A stretch of 64,000 nt of DNA from Altererythrobacter sp. ZODW24 (GCF_003344885.1 NZ_CP031155.1:2012001-2076000); one strand, 5' to 3'. Positions 1-10,008 are shown, counted from the stretch's first letter. Program-made: numbers and translations. Notes: generated from the letters alone by a model not told the origin.

Positions 1-678
1 CGCCCGCTTTACGGTAAGCATGTGGTTGTCACTGCGGGGCCAACCCATGAGCCGATCGATCCGGTACGCTACATCGCCAACCGTTCCTCTGGTCAGCAGG
101 GCTATGCGATTGCGGCCTCTGCTGCTGCGGCCGGTGCGCGCGTTACGCTCGTTTCCGGGCCTGTAAGCCTGCCAACGCCGCAAGGTGTGGACCGCGTGAA
201 TGTTCAATCCGCCCGCGATATGTCTGACGCCGTGAAGGACGCGATGCCCTGCGACGTGGCGATAATGGTGGCTGCGGTCGCTGACTGGCGGACCAAGGAT
301 TATGCCGACTCCAAGATGAAGAAGCGCGGTTCTGCGCCGCCTGCCCTGATCCTGACCGAGAATCCCGATATTCTTGCCAATCTGTCGGGATCGAACGAAC
401 GGCCACCGTTGCTGATTGGCTTTGCCGCTGAAACCGACGATGTAATCAAAAATGCTCAGGCCAAGCGCAAGCGCAAGGGCGTCGACTGGATCATCGCCAA
501 TGATGTTTCGGGCGGTGTCGGCAACAGCGTGATGGGCGGCACCGATAATACGGTCCACATTATTTCGAGCGACAGCGTCGAAAGCTTGGAGGAAATGCCC
601 AAGCCCGCAGTCGCCCATGCTTTAATCGAGCGGATTGCCGAGAAGCTGGATGAGCAGGAAGGACAGGCCGATGCGTGA
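1..678 (+). CDS. coaBC: Phosphopantothenate-cysteine ligase domain of CoaBC (5'-truncated by window edge)
   Basis: This is the C-terminal CoaB half of the bifunctional coenzyme A biosynthesis enzyme, which joins cysteine to 4'-phosphopantothenate using CTP; the decarboxylase half (CoaC) would lie before the window. The frame is open from base 1, so the gene is cut by the window edge; a GTG at 22 is internal and not a real start. Visible family signatures are [20 protein letters not shown] with SSGQQGYA directly after, a nucleotide-binding start typical of CoaB, then ENPDIL and [10 protein letters not shown] further on. It ends in TGA at 676-678, overlapping the next gene (dut) by 8 bases, which suggests a coaBC-dut operon with translational coupling. 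Confidence 0.93.
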   Translation, partial: RPLYGKHVVVTAGPTHEPIDPVRYIANRSSGQQGYAIAASAAAAGARVTLVSGPVSLPTPQGVDRVNVQSARDMSDAVKDAMPCDVAIMVAAVADWRTKDYADSKMKKRGSAPPALILTENPDILANLSGSNERPPLLIGFAAETDDVIKNAQAKRKRKGVDWIIANDVSGGVGNSVMGGTDNTVHIISSDSVESLEEMPKPAVAHALIERIAEKLDEQEGQADA

Positions 679-1132
679 TCCCGTAACCGTAAAGCTGAAA
701 CGCCTACCGCATGGCTTAAGCCTCGACCTGCCGGCCTATGCAACCAGTGGCGCTGCAGGAATGGATGTCGTTTCGGCAGAGACGGTCAGTATCCGTCCTG
801 GCGGGCGCCACGCTGTGGCGACGGGCCTGTCGATGGCCATCCCTGAAGGATATGAGATACAAGTGCGTCCACGCTCTGGCCTCGCGCTCAAGCACGGGAT
901 CACCGTTCCCAACACGCCTGGCACAATCGACAGTGATTACCGCGGCGAGTTGAAGGTGATTCTGATCAACCACGGTGACGATAGCTTCCCCATTCAGCGC
1001 GGTGATCGCATCGCGCAGCTAGTGCTCGCTCCTGTAATTCAGGCAAGCTGGGACGAAGTCGGCGAGCTCGATGATACCGACCGTGGGGCTAGCGGCTTCG
1101 GATCGACCGGCGGGTCGGCCAAACTGGTCTGA
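671..1132 (+). CDS. dut: Deoxyuridine 5'-triphosphate nucleotidohydrolase (dUTPase)
   Basis: Hydrolyses dUTP to dUMP and pyrophosphate, keeping uracil out of DNA and feeding thymidylate synthesis. The 153-residue protein has all five trimeric dUTPase motifs in order: SGAAGMDV near the N-terminus, [20 protein letters not shown] (catalytic Asp and substrate loop), [12 protein letters not shown], and the C-terminal Gly-rich [11 protein letters not shown] arm. The ATG at 671 is chosen because a purine-rich GGAAGGA lies just upstream and the protein then starts [12 protein letters not shown], as in other alphaproteobacteria; an in-frame ATG at 635 would only add residues read from within coaBC. 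It overlaps coaBC and is followed by a strong terminator. Confidence 0.96.
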   Translation: MRDPVTVKLKRLPHGLSLDLPAYATSGAAGMDVVSAETVSIRPGGRHAVATGLSMAIPEGYEIQVRPRSGLALKHGITVPNTPGTIDSDYRGELKVILINHGDDSFPIQRGDRIAQLVLAPVIQASWDEVGELDDTDRGASGFGSTGGSAKLV

Positions 1133-1136
1133 TACA

Positions 1137-1167
1137 AAAAGGGCGGCTTCATCGGAGCCGCCCTTTT
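1137..1167. terminator. Bidirectional intrinsic terminator between dut and the DUF4136 gene
   Basis: GGGCGGCT at 1141-1148 pairs with AGCCGCCC at 1156-1163 around a 7-base loop. The stem is flanked by AAAA on the left and TTTT on the right, so it can terminate both dut (plus) and the convergent lipoprotein gene (minus). Confidence 0.9.
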
Positions 1168-1185
1168 GTGTAATGTGAAAAGCAC

Positions 1186-1857
1186 TTACTTCTCTGGCGC
1201 AACCGAAATGCGAACCGTTTCACCCGAATTGCCGGGGAAGTCGGTGAACATGGCTTCCACCAAATTCGGCACCAGATATTGCAGGCGGTTGCTGGTCGAA
1301 GCGGCCTGAGCCTTACCTTCAAACAAGCGTTCGCCATCAGCAGTACGGTCGATCTTCATATCGATACCGCTGGTGTAAACGGTCTGGCTGCGGACCCCGC
1401 TATCGAAGAACGGATCATGCCAGCCGTAACCCCAGCGTGAAGCACGGTAGTGGCGGAAGCCGAGACGGCGATACGGGCTGTACCGGTACCACGGGCTGTA
1501 AAACGGATCGCCATAGCCGCCAAAACCGCTGCGGCGGATACGCTCACGGCCATTGTCGACGCCGTAGTCGAAGCGCACGAGCAATGTTGCATTTTCAGGC
1601 GATGCCTCGGTGTAACCAAGTGCCGCCATTTCAGCCTCGACAAAATCGGCATAGCGCGAGAATTCGAGGCCGCCAGCGAGTGCTGGATCATCAGCCACAA
1701 CCGCGAAGGTCTGGCCCTGCGGTGCGGGAAGCTGCGTCTGGAAGCGTGACACGTCCGCCTTGAACGGCGTGGCGCATGCGGCGACTGTTGCCAGCATCAA
1801 CGGTGCCGCTACCAGCTTGAGCCTGCGGCCCCAATTTTGCGAAAATCTAGTCATCAT
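1186..1857 (-). CDS. DUF4136 family lipoprotein
   Basis: A 223-residue predicted lipoprotein. The N-terminus has a basic stretch, a short hydrophobic segment and a lipobox ending in Cys about residue 27 (LATVAAC), so it should be lipid-anchored in the envelope. The rest matches the DUF4136 pattern: an early ADVSRFQ-type strand, a middle with many Tyr, Arg and Trp residues (around GYGDPFYSPWYRYSPYRRL), and a C-terminal half ending with VEAMFTDFPG. Function of the family is unknown. Start: two adjacent ATGs (1857, 1854) sit behind an AAGGGG ribosome-binding site on the minus strand; a further upstream ATG gives an implausible leader. It stands alone between the dut terminator and trpS. Confidence 0.82.
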   Translation of the reverse strand: MMTRFSQNWGRRLKLVAAPLMLATVAACATPFKADVSRFQTQLPAPQGQTFAVVADDPALAGGLEFSRYADFVEAEMAALGYTEASPENATLLVRFDYGVDNGRERIRRSGFGGYGDPFYSPWYRYSPYRRLGFRHYRASRWGYGWHDPFFDSGVRSQTVYTSGIDMKIDRTADGERLFEGKAQAASTSNRLQYLVPNLVEAMFTDFPGNSGETVRISVAPEK

Positions 1858-2001
1858 CAAACCCCTTGCGAAACGAGATGTAGAGCGCGGCCACCCCATC
1901 CATTGGCCCGCAAGCATTCCTCGTGATGATCGCTTGTAGGATATAACGACTGAACCAGTGTTGAATATCCCGGTTCTCAAAAATTAAAGCAAATGAGTCA
2001 G

Positions 2002-3018
2002 TTAACCACGGGACAGGCCAAGCGCCTGATACGCCGCTGAAAGCGTGGGAGCGGCCAGACTGCGAGCTTTCAATGCTCCTTTGGCAAGAATTGCGTCCAG
2101 CGCCTCATCGTCTTCGCGCAGTTCAACGTAACGCGCTGAGATCGGGCTGAGCGTTTCCACCATCAATTCACCCAGCGCAGGTTTGAACTTGCCGAATCCT
2201 TCTCCGGCAAAATCCTTCAATACTTCATCAGCCGATTTACCCGCCAGCGCCGAGTAAATTGTGACGAGGTTCAAGGCTTCCGCGCGACCCTCGAGCTCCT
2301 TCGCCGTTTCGGGTAAAGGCTCAGGGTCCGTCTTGGCCTTCTTGACCTTCTTCATGATCGTATCGGCGTCGTCGGTCAGATTGATGCGGCTCATATCCGA
2401 CGGGTCGGACTTGCTCATCTTTGCCGAACCATCGCGCAGTGACATGATCCGCGCAGCTTGCGGCGGCATGATCGGGTCGGGCAGGGTGAAGATCGGCGCG
2501 TCCTCGGGACAGAAGTCATTGTTGAATTTCTGTGCGATGTCGCGAGCCAGTTCGAGATGTTGCTTCTGATCGTCGCCGACCGGCACATGCGTCGCCTGAT
2601 ATAGCAGTACGTCAGCGGCCTGAAGAATGGGATAGGTGAACAGCGCCACGCTCGCCCCTTCTCTGTTCTTGCCGGACTTGTCCTTGAACTGCGTCATGCG
2701 GTTGAGCCAGCCCATCCGCGCCGTGCCATTCAGCAACCATTGCAGTTCCGCGTGCGCGGGAACCTGGGCCTGATTGAACAGGATCGAGCGCTCCGGATCG
2801 ATACCACAAGCAACAAGAGCGGCGGCCATATCACGGACGCCCGACCGCAGCTCCGCCGGGTCATGCGGCATCGAAATTGCATGAAGGTCCACTATGAAGA
2901 ATACGCACTGAGTGCCCTGCTGCGCGGCATCCTGCATCCGCACCCAGTTACGGATTGCACCAAGGTAATTACCGAGATGGAGATTGCCGGTCGGCTGAAT
3001 GCCGGAGACTACACGCAT
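2002..3018 (-). CDS. trpS: Tryptophanyl-tRNA synthetase
   Basis: Class I aminoacyl-tRNA synthetase charging tRNA-Trp. The HIGH-type signature appears as TGNLHLGNYLGA near residue 10-20 and the KMSKS loop as AKMSKSD about residue 203. The 338-residue length fits bacterial TrpS. ATG at 3018 (MRVVSGIQPTG) is preferred, with AGGAC upstream; a TTG at 3042 could extend the protein by eight residues. It follows murJ on the minus strand with a very short gap, so secB-murJ-trpS probably form one transcript. Confidence 0.96.
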   Translation of the reverse strand: MRVVSGIQPTGNLHLGNYLGAIRNWVRMQDAAQQGTQCVFFIVDLHAISMPHDPAELRSGVRDMAAALVACGIDPERSILFNQAQVPAHAELQWLLNGTARMGWLNRMTQFKDKSGKNREGASVALFTYPILQAADVLLYQATHVPVGDDQKQHLELARDIAQKFNNDFCPEDAPIFTLPDPIMPPQAARIMSLRDGSAKMSKSDPSDMSRINLTDDADTIMKKVKKAKTDPEPLPETAKELEGRAEALNLVTIYSALAGKSADEVLKDFAGEGFGKFKPALGELMVETLSPISARYVELREDDEALDAILAKGALKARSLAAPTLSAAYQALGLSRG

Positions 3019-3048
3019 TGAATGGTCCTGAATTTTGCTCAACCCAAA

Positions 3049-4620
3049 CTAGCTGGGTCGACGTTTGAGCTGGGCAATGGTCGAACGATTGACAACGCCC
3101 AGCGCTATTGCCCCTGCGAAATAGATAATCGCGCCGATAAGAACAAGCGCCGCAATCGACGCGACGCGTTCAATCACATTGCCGGCATAGAATTCTGCGC
3201 CATAAGGCATGGCGTAATAGAGCGCCGCGCCCATGGCTGCTGCCGCAATTGTGATCCGCATAAGACGGCCTGTCACCCGCGTGGTCATGGTGAAATAGCC
3301 TTTGCGCGACAGGATCAGCAGCAACAGCATGACATTGCTCCACGCTGCTAGCGATCCGGCCAATGCCAGGCCGAATACACCGTATCTAGGCACCAGGATC
3401 AAATTGAGCACGATGTTCAGACTGAGCGATGCGATGGCGGTATAGACCGGCGTGCGCGTATCCTTGCGAGCGAAGAAGTTCGGGATCAGCACCTTGATCA
3501 GCACATAGGCAGGCAGGCCGACGACCAGCGCCGATACAACTGCGCCGGTGGAATAGGCATTCTCCAAAGTGAATGCGCCGCCGGTGTAGAACGCGCGAGT
3601 AAAGGCGCTGCCGGTGACGAACAGTGCCACTGCGGCAGGAACGGTGAGCAGCATAGCCAATTCCACCGCATTGCTTTGCAGACGTGATGCTCCCTCGGCG
3701 TCGTCAACTGCAATCATGCGCGACAGGGACGGGAGGATGGCGGTGCCTAGCGCGATACCGATAATGCCCAGTGGCAACTGGTTCAGCCGGTCTGCATAAG
3801 CAAGGAAGCTATACGCTCCGTCGGGCAAGGTGGAGAGGAAGAACAGGTCGATAAAGCGGCTTATTTGATAGACCCCCGCACCCAGAATGGCAGGCAGTAT
3901 CAATATGCCCAGTTCCTTGACGCCCGGGGTGATCTTGGGGCGCTTGATGTTCATCCGGAAGCCCGACTTGCGGGCGAACCACGCCAGCCACAGCAGTTGA
4001 AGCACGCCGGACACTGTAACCGCTATGGAAAGGAAGAAACCGACTGATCGCCTCGCCTCCTCCCCGTCACCCAGCGTCGTGCCGTAAACCAGCGCTGTAA
4101 TCATGCAGATGTTTAGCAATATCGGCGCCGCTGCCGCTGCGGCAAAGCGTGACAGGCTGTTCAAGATTGCGGCGAACAATGTCGCAAGGCTCATGAAGGC
4201 GAGATAGGGAAATGCCACCCGTGCCATCAGCACGGCCAGGTCCATCAACTCAGGATCTTCCTCGATCCCCTCATTGGCGAAAAAACCCGCAATCCATGGC
4301 ATGAAAATCATCGCCAGCGCGCCGAAGGCAATCAGTACGGGGATCAGGAATGCCATCACCTCTTCTGCAAAGGCGCGCGATTCGGTAATATCGTCGCCCT
4401 CTTTCATCCGCCGGTTGAACAGCGGAACGAAGGCAGAGGCGAACGCACCTTCAGCAAACAGGCGGCGGAAGATGTTGGGCAATTGGAACGCCAATTGCCA
4501 CGCGTCTGCTACGCCGCCTGCGCCAAGGACGCGGGCCAATAGAATGTCACGGGCGAAGCCGAACACACGGCTGACCATTGTCAGGCCGCCAATCGTGCCG
4601 ACATTTTTGAGCAGGCTCAT
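3049..4620 (-). CDS. murJ: Lipid II flippase MurJ (MviN)
   Basis: Moves lipid II, the peptidoglycan precursor, from the inner to the outer face of the cytoplasmic membrane. The 523-residue protein is a string of hydrophobic segments consistent with the roughly 14 helices of MurJ in the MOP superfamily. The N-terminus MSLLKNVGTIGGLTMVSRVF and the following segment containing RDILLARVLGAG and LPNIFRRLFAEGAF are highly characteristic. It lies between secB (upstream, 23-base gap) and trpS (downstream) on the minus strand. Confidence 0.96.
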   Translation of the reverse strand: MSLLKNVGTIGGLTMVSRVFGFARDILLARVLGAGGVADAWQLAFQLPNIFRRLFAEGAFASAFVPLFNRRMKEGDDITESRAFAEEVMAFLIPVLIAFGALAMIFMPWIAGFFANEGIEEDPELMDLAVLMARVAFPYLAFMSLATLFAAILNSLSRFAAAAAAPILLNICMITALVYGTTLGDGEEARRSVGFFLSIAVTVSGVLQLLWLAWFARKSGFRMNIKRPKITPGVKELGILILPAILGAGVYQISRFIDLFFLSTLPDGAYSFLAYADRLNQLPLGIIGIALGTAILPSLSRMIAVDDAEGASRLQSNAVELAMLLTVPAAVALFVTGSAFTRAFYTGGAFTLENAYSTGAVVSALVVGLPAYVLIKVLIPNFFARKDTRTPVYTAIASLSLNIVLNLILVPRYGVFGLALAGSLAAWSNVMLLLLILSRKGYFTMTTRVTGRLMRITIAAAAMGAALYYAMPYGAEFYAGNVIERVASIAALVLIGAIIYFAGAIALGVVNRSTIAQLKRRPS

Positions 4621-4643
4621 TTGCCTCCCCCGCCTATCCTAAC

Positions 4644-5165
4644 TCAGGCGTTTCCGGGAGCGGGAGCAGCACCGGCTTCTTCAGCCTGCTTCTGAGCGAG
4701 TTGCTGGAGATACAGGCCGTTGAAGTCGATCGGGTCAAGCATCAGCGGCTGGAAACCGGCATCACGAGTCGCGTCGGAAACGATCCGGCGAGCGAAGGGG
4801 AATAGGATGCGCGGCGCTTCTGCATAAAGAAATGCATGCATTTGATCTTCAGGCAGATTGCGCATGCCAACGAGGCCGCAATAGCTGAGCTCGATCACAT
4901 ACAGGTCGCCTTCTTCGGTCTTGGCGCTGCAATTGATCTTCAGTTCGACTTCGTGAATTTCGGGGTTTACTTCATTGGCTGCGATGTTGAACTGCAGGTT
5001 CACATCAGGCTGCGACTGGTAATTGAAGCAATCAGGCGCATTCGGATTTTCGACCGACAAATCTTTGATATATTGAGAAATAATTCCGGCGACTGGCTGC
5101 GTGTCAGCGCCATTTGCTGTAGGATCAAGATTGATGTCGGTGAGGATGTCGCCTTCGTCGGCCAT
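4644..5165 (-). CDS. secB: Protein-export chaperone SecB
   Basis: Cytosolic tetrameric chaperone that keeps presecretory proteins unfolded and hands them to SecA. The 173-residue protein contains the family core: QYIKDLSVENPNAPDCF, the VELKINCSAKTEEGDLYVIE strand region, and LYAEAPRILFPFARRIVSDA followed by LMLDPIDFNGLYLQQL. An Ala/Glu-rich tail follows. It is the first gene of the minus-strand secB-murJ-trpS run. It is divergent from a Tim44-like gene, an arrangement common in alphaproteobacteria. Confidence 0.97.
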   Translation of the reverse strand: MADEGDILTDINLDPTANGADTQPVAGIISQYIKDLSVENPNAPDCFNYQSQPDVNLQFNIAANEVNPEIHEVELKINCSAKTEEGDLYVIELSYCGLVGMRNLPEDQMHAFLYAEAPRILFPFARRIVSDATRDAGFQPLMLDPIDFNGLYLQQLAQKQAEEAGAAPAPGNA

Positions 5166-5404
5166 GATGTATGCTTTCTGTCAATGTCTGAAGGGCAGCA
5201 AATGGTGCCCCGTTAGGTGATGTCAATTCGGCGGCGCGATTAGCACCCGGCGAAGGTCAGGGCAACTTGGACTGCGAGCGGAGGCGAAATTAGGTTAATT
5301 GACCCGCGACATCGCTTGTTCATTTGTAATCACTACCCATTTAAGGCACGTTGGATTTAAATATCGCGGTGCATGTTGCGCCCCGAAGCAGCAAGGTCGA
5401 AAGA

Positions 5405-6088
5405 GTGTCTCAAGTGGGTATTATTGAAATTGTCATCCTTGCAATGGTCGCAGCCTTTTTGGGCCTGCGTCTCTATTCCGTTTTGGGTCAGCGCGCCGAG
5501 CAAGAAGAAGAGCCGCCTCGCGCGCGATTCGAAGCGCCGAAGGACACCGTTGAGCGCAAACCTGAAGAGCAGCGTGTCAGCGCGGCTGCCGCTCCTCAGG
5601 TTGCTGCGCCTCAGCCGGTCATTACTGGCATTGCACCGGCGGTCGAGATGGGCGTGCGTGAAATCGCCGCTGCCGACCGCAGCTTTGATATTCTCGGCTT
5701 CCTAGAAGGCTCCAAGGGCGCATATGCCATGGTGCTCGAAGCATTCTGGGAAGGCGACCGCGAGACGTTGCGTGAGCTGTGCGATGATGATGTTTACGAA
5801 GGTTTTGACGGTGCGATCGCGGCGCGCGAAGAATCTGGTGAGGTTCTCGACAACAAACTGATCCGTATCGAAGATGCGTTGATCCACTCCGCCGACCTTA
5901 ATGGCCGAATGGCGCGGGTTGCTGTTCGCTTCGTTGCCGACATTGCTACTGTCACACGCGACAAGAATGGCAATGTGATCGGTGGATCGCTTGATGATGC
6001 GGTCGAGAGCCGCGACATCTGGACCTTCTCGCGCGATCTGGGCGCTGCCGGTCCTGACTGGATTCTCGACGAAACCGACGAAGGCTGA
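5405..6088 (+). CDS. Tim44-like domain membrane protein
   Basis: About 227 residues: one N-terminal transmembrane segment (EIVILAMVAAFLGLRLYSVL), then a charged, Ala/Pro-rich linker with many Glu and Gln, then a Tim44/TimA-like domain over the C-terminal half (from about GFLEGSKGAYAMVLEAFWEG to the end). Alphaproteobacterial homologues of mitochondrial Tim44 are inner-membrane proteins of uncertain role; the mitochondrial protein links the import channel to Hsp70. The start is uncertain: GTG at 5405 gives MSQVGIIEIV, GTG at 5414 gives a slightly shorter form, and a TTG at 5351 would add an unconvincing leader. It is divergent from secB and 7 bases upstream of mltA, so it probably heads an operon Tim44-mltA-lipoprotein-smr. 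Confidence 0.85.
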   Translation: MSQVGIIEIVILAMVAAFLGLRLYSVLGQRAEQEEEPPRARFEAPKDTVERKPEEQRVSAAAAPQVAAPQPVITGIAPAVEMGVREIAAADRSFDILGFLEGSKGAYAMVLEAFWEGDRETLRELCDDDVYEGFDGAIAAREESGEVLDNKLIRIEDALIHSADLNGRMARVAVRFVADIATVTRDKNGNVIGGSLDDAVESRDIWTFSRDLGAAGPDWILDETDEG

Positions 6089-6095
6089 TTTAGCT

Positions 6096-7298
6096 ATGGC
6101 GCTGACGCTGCGTGGGCTTGGGCTAACCGCAGCGATCGCGCTGCTGGGTGGCTGTTCTAGCATCATTCCCGAAAGCAATGTGCCGACGGTTCCTGCGGCG
6201 CCAGCTCCGGCTCCAGTAGGTGCGACTGCATTCCTGGCCGGCGTTAGCGCGGGGCCGAGCATAGCAGCACTCAGCCTGAGCATTGACGACGGCCGCACGG
6301 CACTTGCTTCCTTTATCGAAAGCTGTCCGCGTGTCTTGTCGCGCAACGACCAGAGTGGGCTGACCCGCAATGAAGACTGGCAGGCCGCTTGTGCCGCTGC
6401 GCCAGGCTGGCCTGTTACGGGGGCTCCCAAGTTCTTCGATCGTTATTTCGAGAGCGTTCAAGTTGGCGAGGGCACGGCCTTTGCAACCGGTTACTTCGAG
6501 CCCGAGATTTCCGGTGTCCGTAACAAACGAGCGGGCTTCGACGTGCCCGTTTATAGAGTGCCGGACGATCTCGTTCGCGATTGGCCTGCTGACACTCCAG
6601 AAAGTGAACGCACGGGCCGCGCGCCGCTGGGCCGCTATGACGCGAGTGGCAAGTTCGTTCCTTATTATGACCGCACCGAAATAGAAGAAGGCGCGCTTTC
6701 CGGGCGGGGCCTAGAAATCGGCTGGGCGGCTGATCCGGTCGAAATGTTTTTCCTCCAGATACAAGGCTCCGGCCGTCTCCGCGCACCTGATGGCAGCGTG
6801 GTGCGGATCGGATATGCTGGCCAAAACGGCCGCGGCTACACCGGTATTGGCGGCGTCATGCGTGAGCGGGGACTGCTCGGCGATGGGCCGGGACAATATC
6901 CCGGGTCGATGCAGGGCATTGTCCAATATATTCGCGAAAACCCCGAAGACGGCAAAGAACTGATGCGGCTCAACCAGAGCTGGATTTTCTTCACGGAACT
7001 AACGGGTGACGGCCCATTGGGTGCCCTCAGTGTGCCAGTGCGGCGCGAATCGTCTGTCGCGGCAGACCCCAAATATGTTCCTTTGGGTGCCCCTGTGTGG
7101 CTTCAACTTGATCGCAATGAGGCGAATGGATTGTGGATCGCTCAAGATACCGGCGGGGCTATCAAGGGCGCAAACCGCTTCGACACATTCTGGGGTGCAG
7201 GCGACGATGCGCGCGAGATAGCGGGCGGGATGAGCGGGCGCGGCAAGGCGCTGCTGTTGCTGCCCAAGCCAAGCGTAAAGCGCCTTCTAACACGTTGA
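6096..7298 (+). CDS. mltA: Membrane-bound lytic murein transglycosylase A (MltA)
   Basis: Cleaves the MurNAc-GlcNAc glycosidic bond of peptidoglycan, leaving a 1,6-anhydro end. The 400-residue protein begins with a lipoprotein signal (lipobox LLGGC), followed by a Pro/Ala linker. It then has the MltA domain, with GYFEPEISGVRNKRAGFDVP and LGRYDASGKFVPYYDRTEIE, and a C-terminal 3D domain where the conserved Asp residues sit in QDTGGAIKGANRFDTFWG. The ATG at 6096 is chosen because it opens the signal peptide; an upstream in-frame ATG lies inside the Tim44-like gene. It is closely linked to the Tim44-like gene and to a small lipoprotein downstream. Confidence 0.95.
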   Translation: MALTLRGLGLTAAIALLGGCSSIIPESNVPTVPAAPAPAPVGATAFLAGVSAGPSIAALSLSIDDGRTALASFIESCPRVLSRNDQSGLTRNEDWQAACAAAPGWPVTGAPKFFDRYFESVQVGEGTAFATGYFEPEISGVRNKRAGFDVPVYRVPDDLVRDWPADTPESERTGRAPLGRYDASGKFVPYYDRTEIEEGALSGRGLEIGWAADPVEMFFLQIQGSGRLRAPDGSVVRIGYAGQNGRGYTGIGGVMRERGLLGDGPGQYPGSMQGIVQYIRENPEDGKELMRLNQSWIFFTELTGDGPLGALSVPVRRESSVAADPKYVPLGAPVWLQLDRNEANGLWIAQDTGGAIKGANRFDTFWGAGDDAREIAGGMSGRGKALLLLPKPSVKRLLTR

Positions 7299-7321
7299 TC
7301 GTTCGAGTGAGGGGACACTTG

Positions 7322-7795
7322 ATGAGAGCATTTGCGATATTGATGGCCTCATTGGCATTATCGGCATGTTCGGTCCAAAAACTGGATTCGGCTGATGAGG
7401 CCAAAGCGGCATTTGAGAGCTATATTAGCGCGTTGAATAACGGCGATACTGAGGCTGCTGCAGCGGTCTATGACAGCGGGCCTGGATTCCACTGGATTGA
7501 GCGAGGCGGCGTCCAATATGCCAGCGGTGCAGCTGCCGCGAACTCATTGCGTGAGCTGGCAAAATCCTCCGGTGAGTCGACTATGACTATTGAGGATGTG
7601 CAGGTCGCGAGCATGAGCGCAGATAGCGCGCTCGTGTCTGCCCATTTCGAATATGTGATGGAGGGCGCGGCTGGAGAGCAGGGGTTTTCATTCGATGGCT
7701 GGATGACTGTCGGGATGGTCAAACGTGAAGATGGTTGGAAGATTGCTGGCGGCCAAACAGGGCCGGGCAAGTCGTCCGTCACTCCGCAGCCCTGA
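7322..7795 (+). CDS. Small lipoprotein with NTF2/SnoaL-like fold (predicted)
   Basis: A 157-residue protein with a lipoprotein signal (MRAFAILMASLALSAC, Cys about residue 16). The body looks like an NTF2/SnoaL-type domain: an opening helix with AKAAFESYISALNNGD, a following AAVYDSGPGFHWIERG strand, and a terminal strand with KREDGWKIAGGQ. Such domains are used for enzymatic and binding roles alike, so no reaction can be assigned. It lies 23 bases after mltA and 39 bases before smr, in the same orientation, and is probably co-transcribed with them. Confidence 0.75.
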   Translation: MRAFAILMASLALSACSVQKLDSADEAKAAFESYISALNNGDTEAAAAVYDSGPGFHWIERGGVQYASGAAAANSLRELAKSSGESTMTIEDVQVASMSADSALVSAHFEYVMEGAAGEQGFSFDGWMTVGMVKREDGWKIAGGQTGPGKSSVTPQP

Positions 7796-7834
7796 GTTGA
7801 GCCGAATGCCTGATCTCATCACGATGCAAAGGCG

Positions 7835-8410
7835 ATGAAGCCGCCACGAGGCCTCTCAGCCGACGAAGCCGCGCTTTGGGAGAAGGTCGCGTCGACTGTT
7901 GAACCTTTGCAACGCCGGCCGATGGCTCCAAGCGCGCAGAAACGCGCCGTGGCAATACCTCAAGCTACTCCGATGACGATGCCGGTTCCGAAGTCTCAGC
8001 GTGGCCGTATTCCACCCCCCGCGCCGCCGAAACCTGTGCCTGCTCCCGTGCCAAGAAACGATCGTACTGGCCTAGATTCCTCGTGGGAGCGCAAGCTCTC
8101 TAAGGCTTCCATTGATCCCGATTACACGCTCGATCTGCACGGTCATACACTTGATCAGGCCTATGTCCGTCTTAACCGGGGAATTGCGCAGGCACGGGCG
8201 ATGAATGCCCGACTGATTTTGGTGATTACCGGCAAATCGCGGCCCGTCGATGCCGCTGACCGAGGTTCGAGCCGCGGAGCTATTCGGGCGAAGATACTCG
8301 ACTGGCTCGCTGCCGGATCGCACGGCTCTGCCATCGCAGCCATACGAAAGGCGCACCGCCGCCACGGGGGCGAGGGTGCGCTTTATATCGTGCTGAAAAG
8401 AGAGCGTTAA
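7835..8410 (+). CDS. Smr (small MutS-related) domain protein
   Basis: A 191-residue protein: a Pro-rich, low-complexity N-terminal half (about residues 25-80) and a C-terminal Smr domain. Diagnostic motifs are LDLHG (about residue 98-102), then [11 protein letters not shown] and [12 protein letters not shown], ending in a [12 protein letters not shown] strand. Smr domains are nucleic-acid nicking or binding modules; stand-alone versions in alphaproteobacteria are routinely found after mltA, though their job is not settled. A purine-rich AAAGG precedes the ATG. Its stop codon overlaps the stop of ahpF, which is convergent. Confidence 0.88.
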   Translation: MKPPRGLSADEAALWEKVASTVEPLQRRPMAPSAQKRAVAIPQATPMTMPVPKSQRGRIPPPAPPKPVPAPVPRNDRTGLDSSWERKLSKASIDPDYTLDLHGHTLDQAYVRLNRGIAQARAMNARLILVITGKSRPVDAADRGSSRGAIRAKILDWLAAGSHGSAIAAIRKAHRRHGGEGALYIVLKRER

Positions 8411-10008
8411 GCGTCAGCCATTTCGGCTTGGGCGACTTCGTCAGCCGGTGCGTTACGAATGATATAATCGAAGGCAGACAGTGCCGCTTTCGACCCTTCG
8501 CCCATAGCCACCACGATCTGCTTATAAGGGACGGTGGTCGCATCGCCCGCAGCAAAGACACCCGGCAGATTGGTCCCGCCGCGCTGGTCGATCACGATCT
8601 CGCCGTGCTTGCTGAGCTCAACGCCGGAATTCTTCAGCCATTCGGTGTTCGGCACCAGACCGATTTGGATAAAGACGCCTTGCAGCTCGACGGACTTTTC
8701 CTCACCGCTTGTCCGGTCCTGATAGACAAGGCCATCCACCTTGCTGCCGTCGCCGGTCACTTCGGTGGTTTGCGCATTGGTGATGATCGTGACGTTGGAC
8801 ATCGAGCGGAGTTTAGCCTGCAGCACTTCGTCAGCGCGCAAGGCCGTGTCGAACTCCACGAGAGTAACGTGACCGACGATATTCGCCAGATCGATGGCCG
8901 CCTCGACGCCGGAATTGCCTCCGCCGATCACCGCCACGTGCTTGCCCTTGAACAAGGGACCGTCGCAATGCGGGCAATAGGCCACGCCCTTGTTCTTGTA
9001 GGTGTCTTCGCCCGGCACGCCCAATTGCCGCCAGCGTGCGCCGGTGGTCAGGATCAGACTGCGGGCTTTCAGCGATGCACCATTGGCGAGGCGCACTTCA
9101 TGCATCCCGCCTTTCTGCGCAGCCGGTATGAGCGCCTCGGCGCGCTGCAGGTTCATCACGTCGATGTCATAATCGCCGACATGCTGTTCCAGATGCGCGA
9201 CCATCTTGGGGCCTTCGGTATAGGGCACGGAGGGGAAGTTCTCGATCCCCATCGTATCGGCAACCTGTCCGCCAAACCGTTCTGCCGCGATGCCGGTGCG
9301 GAAGCCCTTGCGCGCAGTATAGATTGCCGCTGATGTGCCAGCAGGGCCGCTGCCGATAACCAGCACTTCGTAAGGTTTTTTGGCGTCCAGCTTCTCAGCT
9401 GCCTTGGCATCCGCGCCCGTATCCAGCTTGGCGAGGATTTCTTCAACCGACATCTTACCATTGGCGAGCACTTCACCGTTCAGATAGGTCGCGGGTACCG
9501 CCATCACCTCACGGCTTTCGACCTCGTCCTTATAGGCGCCGCCCTCAATCAGGGTCGCGTGAATGCGCGGATTGTTGATCGACATTAGCGTCAGCGCCTG
9601 CACCACGTCGGGGCAGTTGTGACAGCTCAGCGAGAAGTACATTTCGAAGTCGAAATCGCCGTCAAATGCGCGGATTTGCTCCAGCACGTCATCTTCCACC
9701 TTTGGCGGATGACCGCCTGCCCACAACAGGGCAAGCACCAGCGAGGTGAACTCGTGCCCCATCGGCAGACCTGCGAACGTCACCGATGCATCATGGTCCG
9801 ATGCGCGGCGGATCAGGAAGCTGGGTGCGCGACTGGCCGTGCCGTCAAACGCGGCAGTTACCTTGTCGTCCAGCGCTGCGATCTCTTCCAACAGCTCACG
9901 CGTCTTCGCTGAATTTGCATCATCACCGAGTGTTGCGACGAGCTCGATTGGCTCGCGCAAATTGGCGAGATAGGTTTTGAGCTGTTCCTGCATATTGGCG
10001 TCGAGCAT
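8407..10008 (-). CDS. ahpF: Alkyl hydroperoxide reductase subunit F
   Basis: Flavoprotein disulfide reductase that passes electrons from NAD(P)H to the peroxiredoxin AhpC. The 533-residue protein has an N-terminal double thioredoxin-fold domain with its redox pair at C129-H-N-C132, then a thioredoxin-reductase-like part with the FAD-binding [19 protein letters not shown], the CPHC redox pair near residue 345, and a second nucleotide motif [13 protein letters not shown]. The positions match classical AhpF. It lies 118 bases downstream of ahpC in the same orientation, with two hairpins between them. Its stop codon overlaps the convergent smr gene. Confidence 0.97.
   Translation of the reverse strand: MLDANMQEQLKTYLANLREPIELVATLGDDANSAKTRELLEEIAALDDKVTAAFDGTASRAPSFLIRRASDHDASVTFAGLPMGHEFTSLVLALLWAGGHPPKVEDDVLEQIRAFDGDFDFEMYFSLSCHNCPDVVQALTLMSINNPRIHATLIEGGAYKDEVESREVMAVPATYLNGEVLANGKMSVEEILAKLDTGADAKAAEKLDAKKPYEVLVIGSGPAGTSAAIYTARKGFRTGIAAERFGGQVADTMGIENFPSVPYTEGPKMVAHLEQHVGDYDIDVMNLQRAEALIPAAQKGGMHEVRLANGASLKARSLILTTGARWRQLGVPGEDTYKNKGVAYCPHCDGPLFKGKHVAVIGGGNSGVEAAIDLANIVGHVTLVEFDTALRADEVLQAKLRSMSNVTIITNAQTTEVTGDGSKVDGLVYQDRTSGEEKSVELQGVFIQIGLVPNTEWLKNSGVELSKHGEIVIDQRGGTNLPGVFAAGDATTVPYKQIVVAMGEGSKAALSAFDYIIRNAPADEVAQAEMADA

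Noticed and set aside
8428-9333. A 300-codon plus-strand frame opposite ahpF.
   Set aside because: ahpF is complete with both CxxC sites and nucleotide motifs; the plus frame shows no family features.
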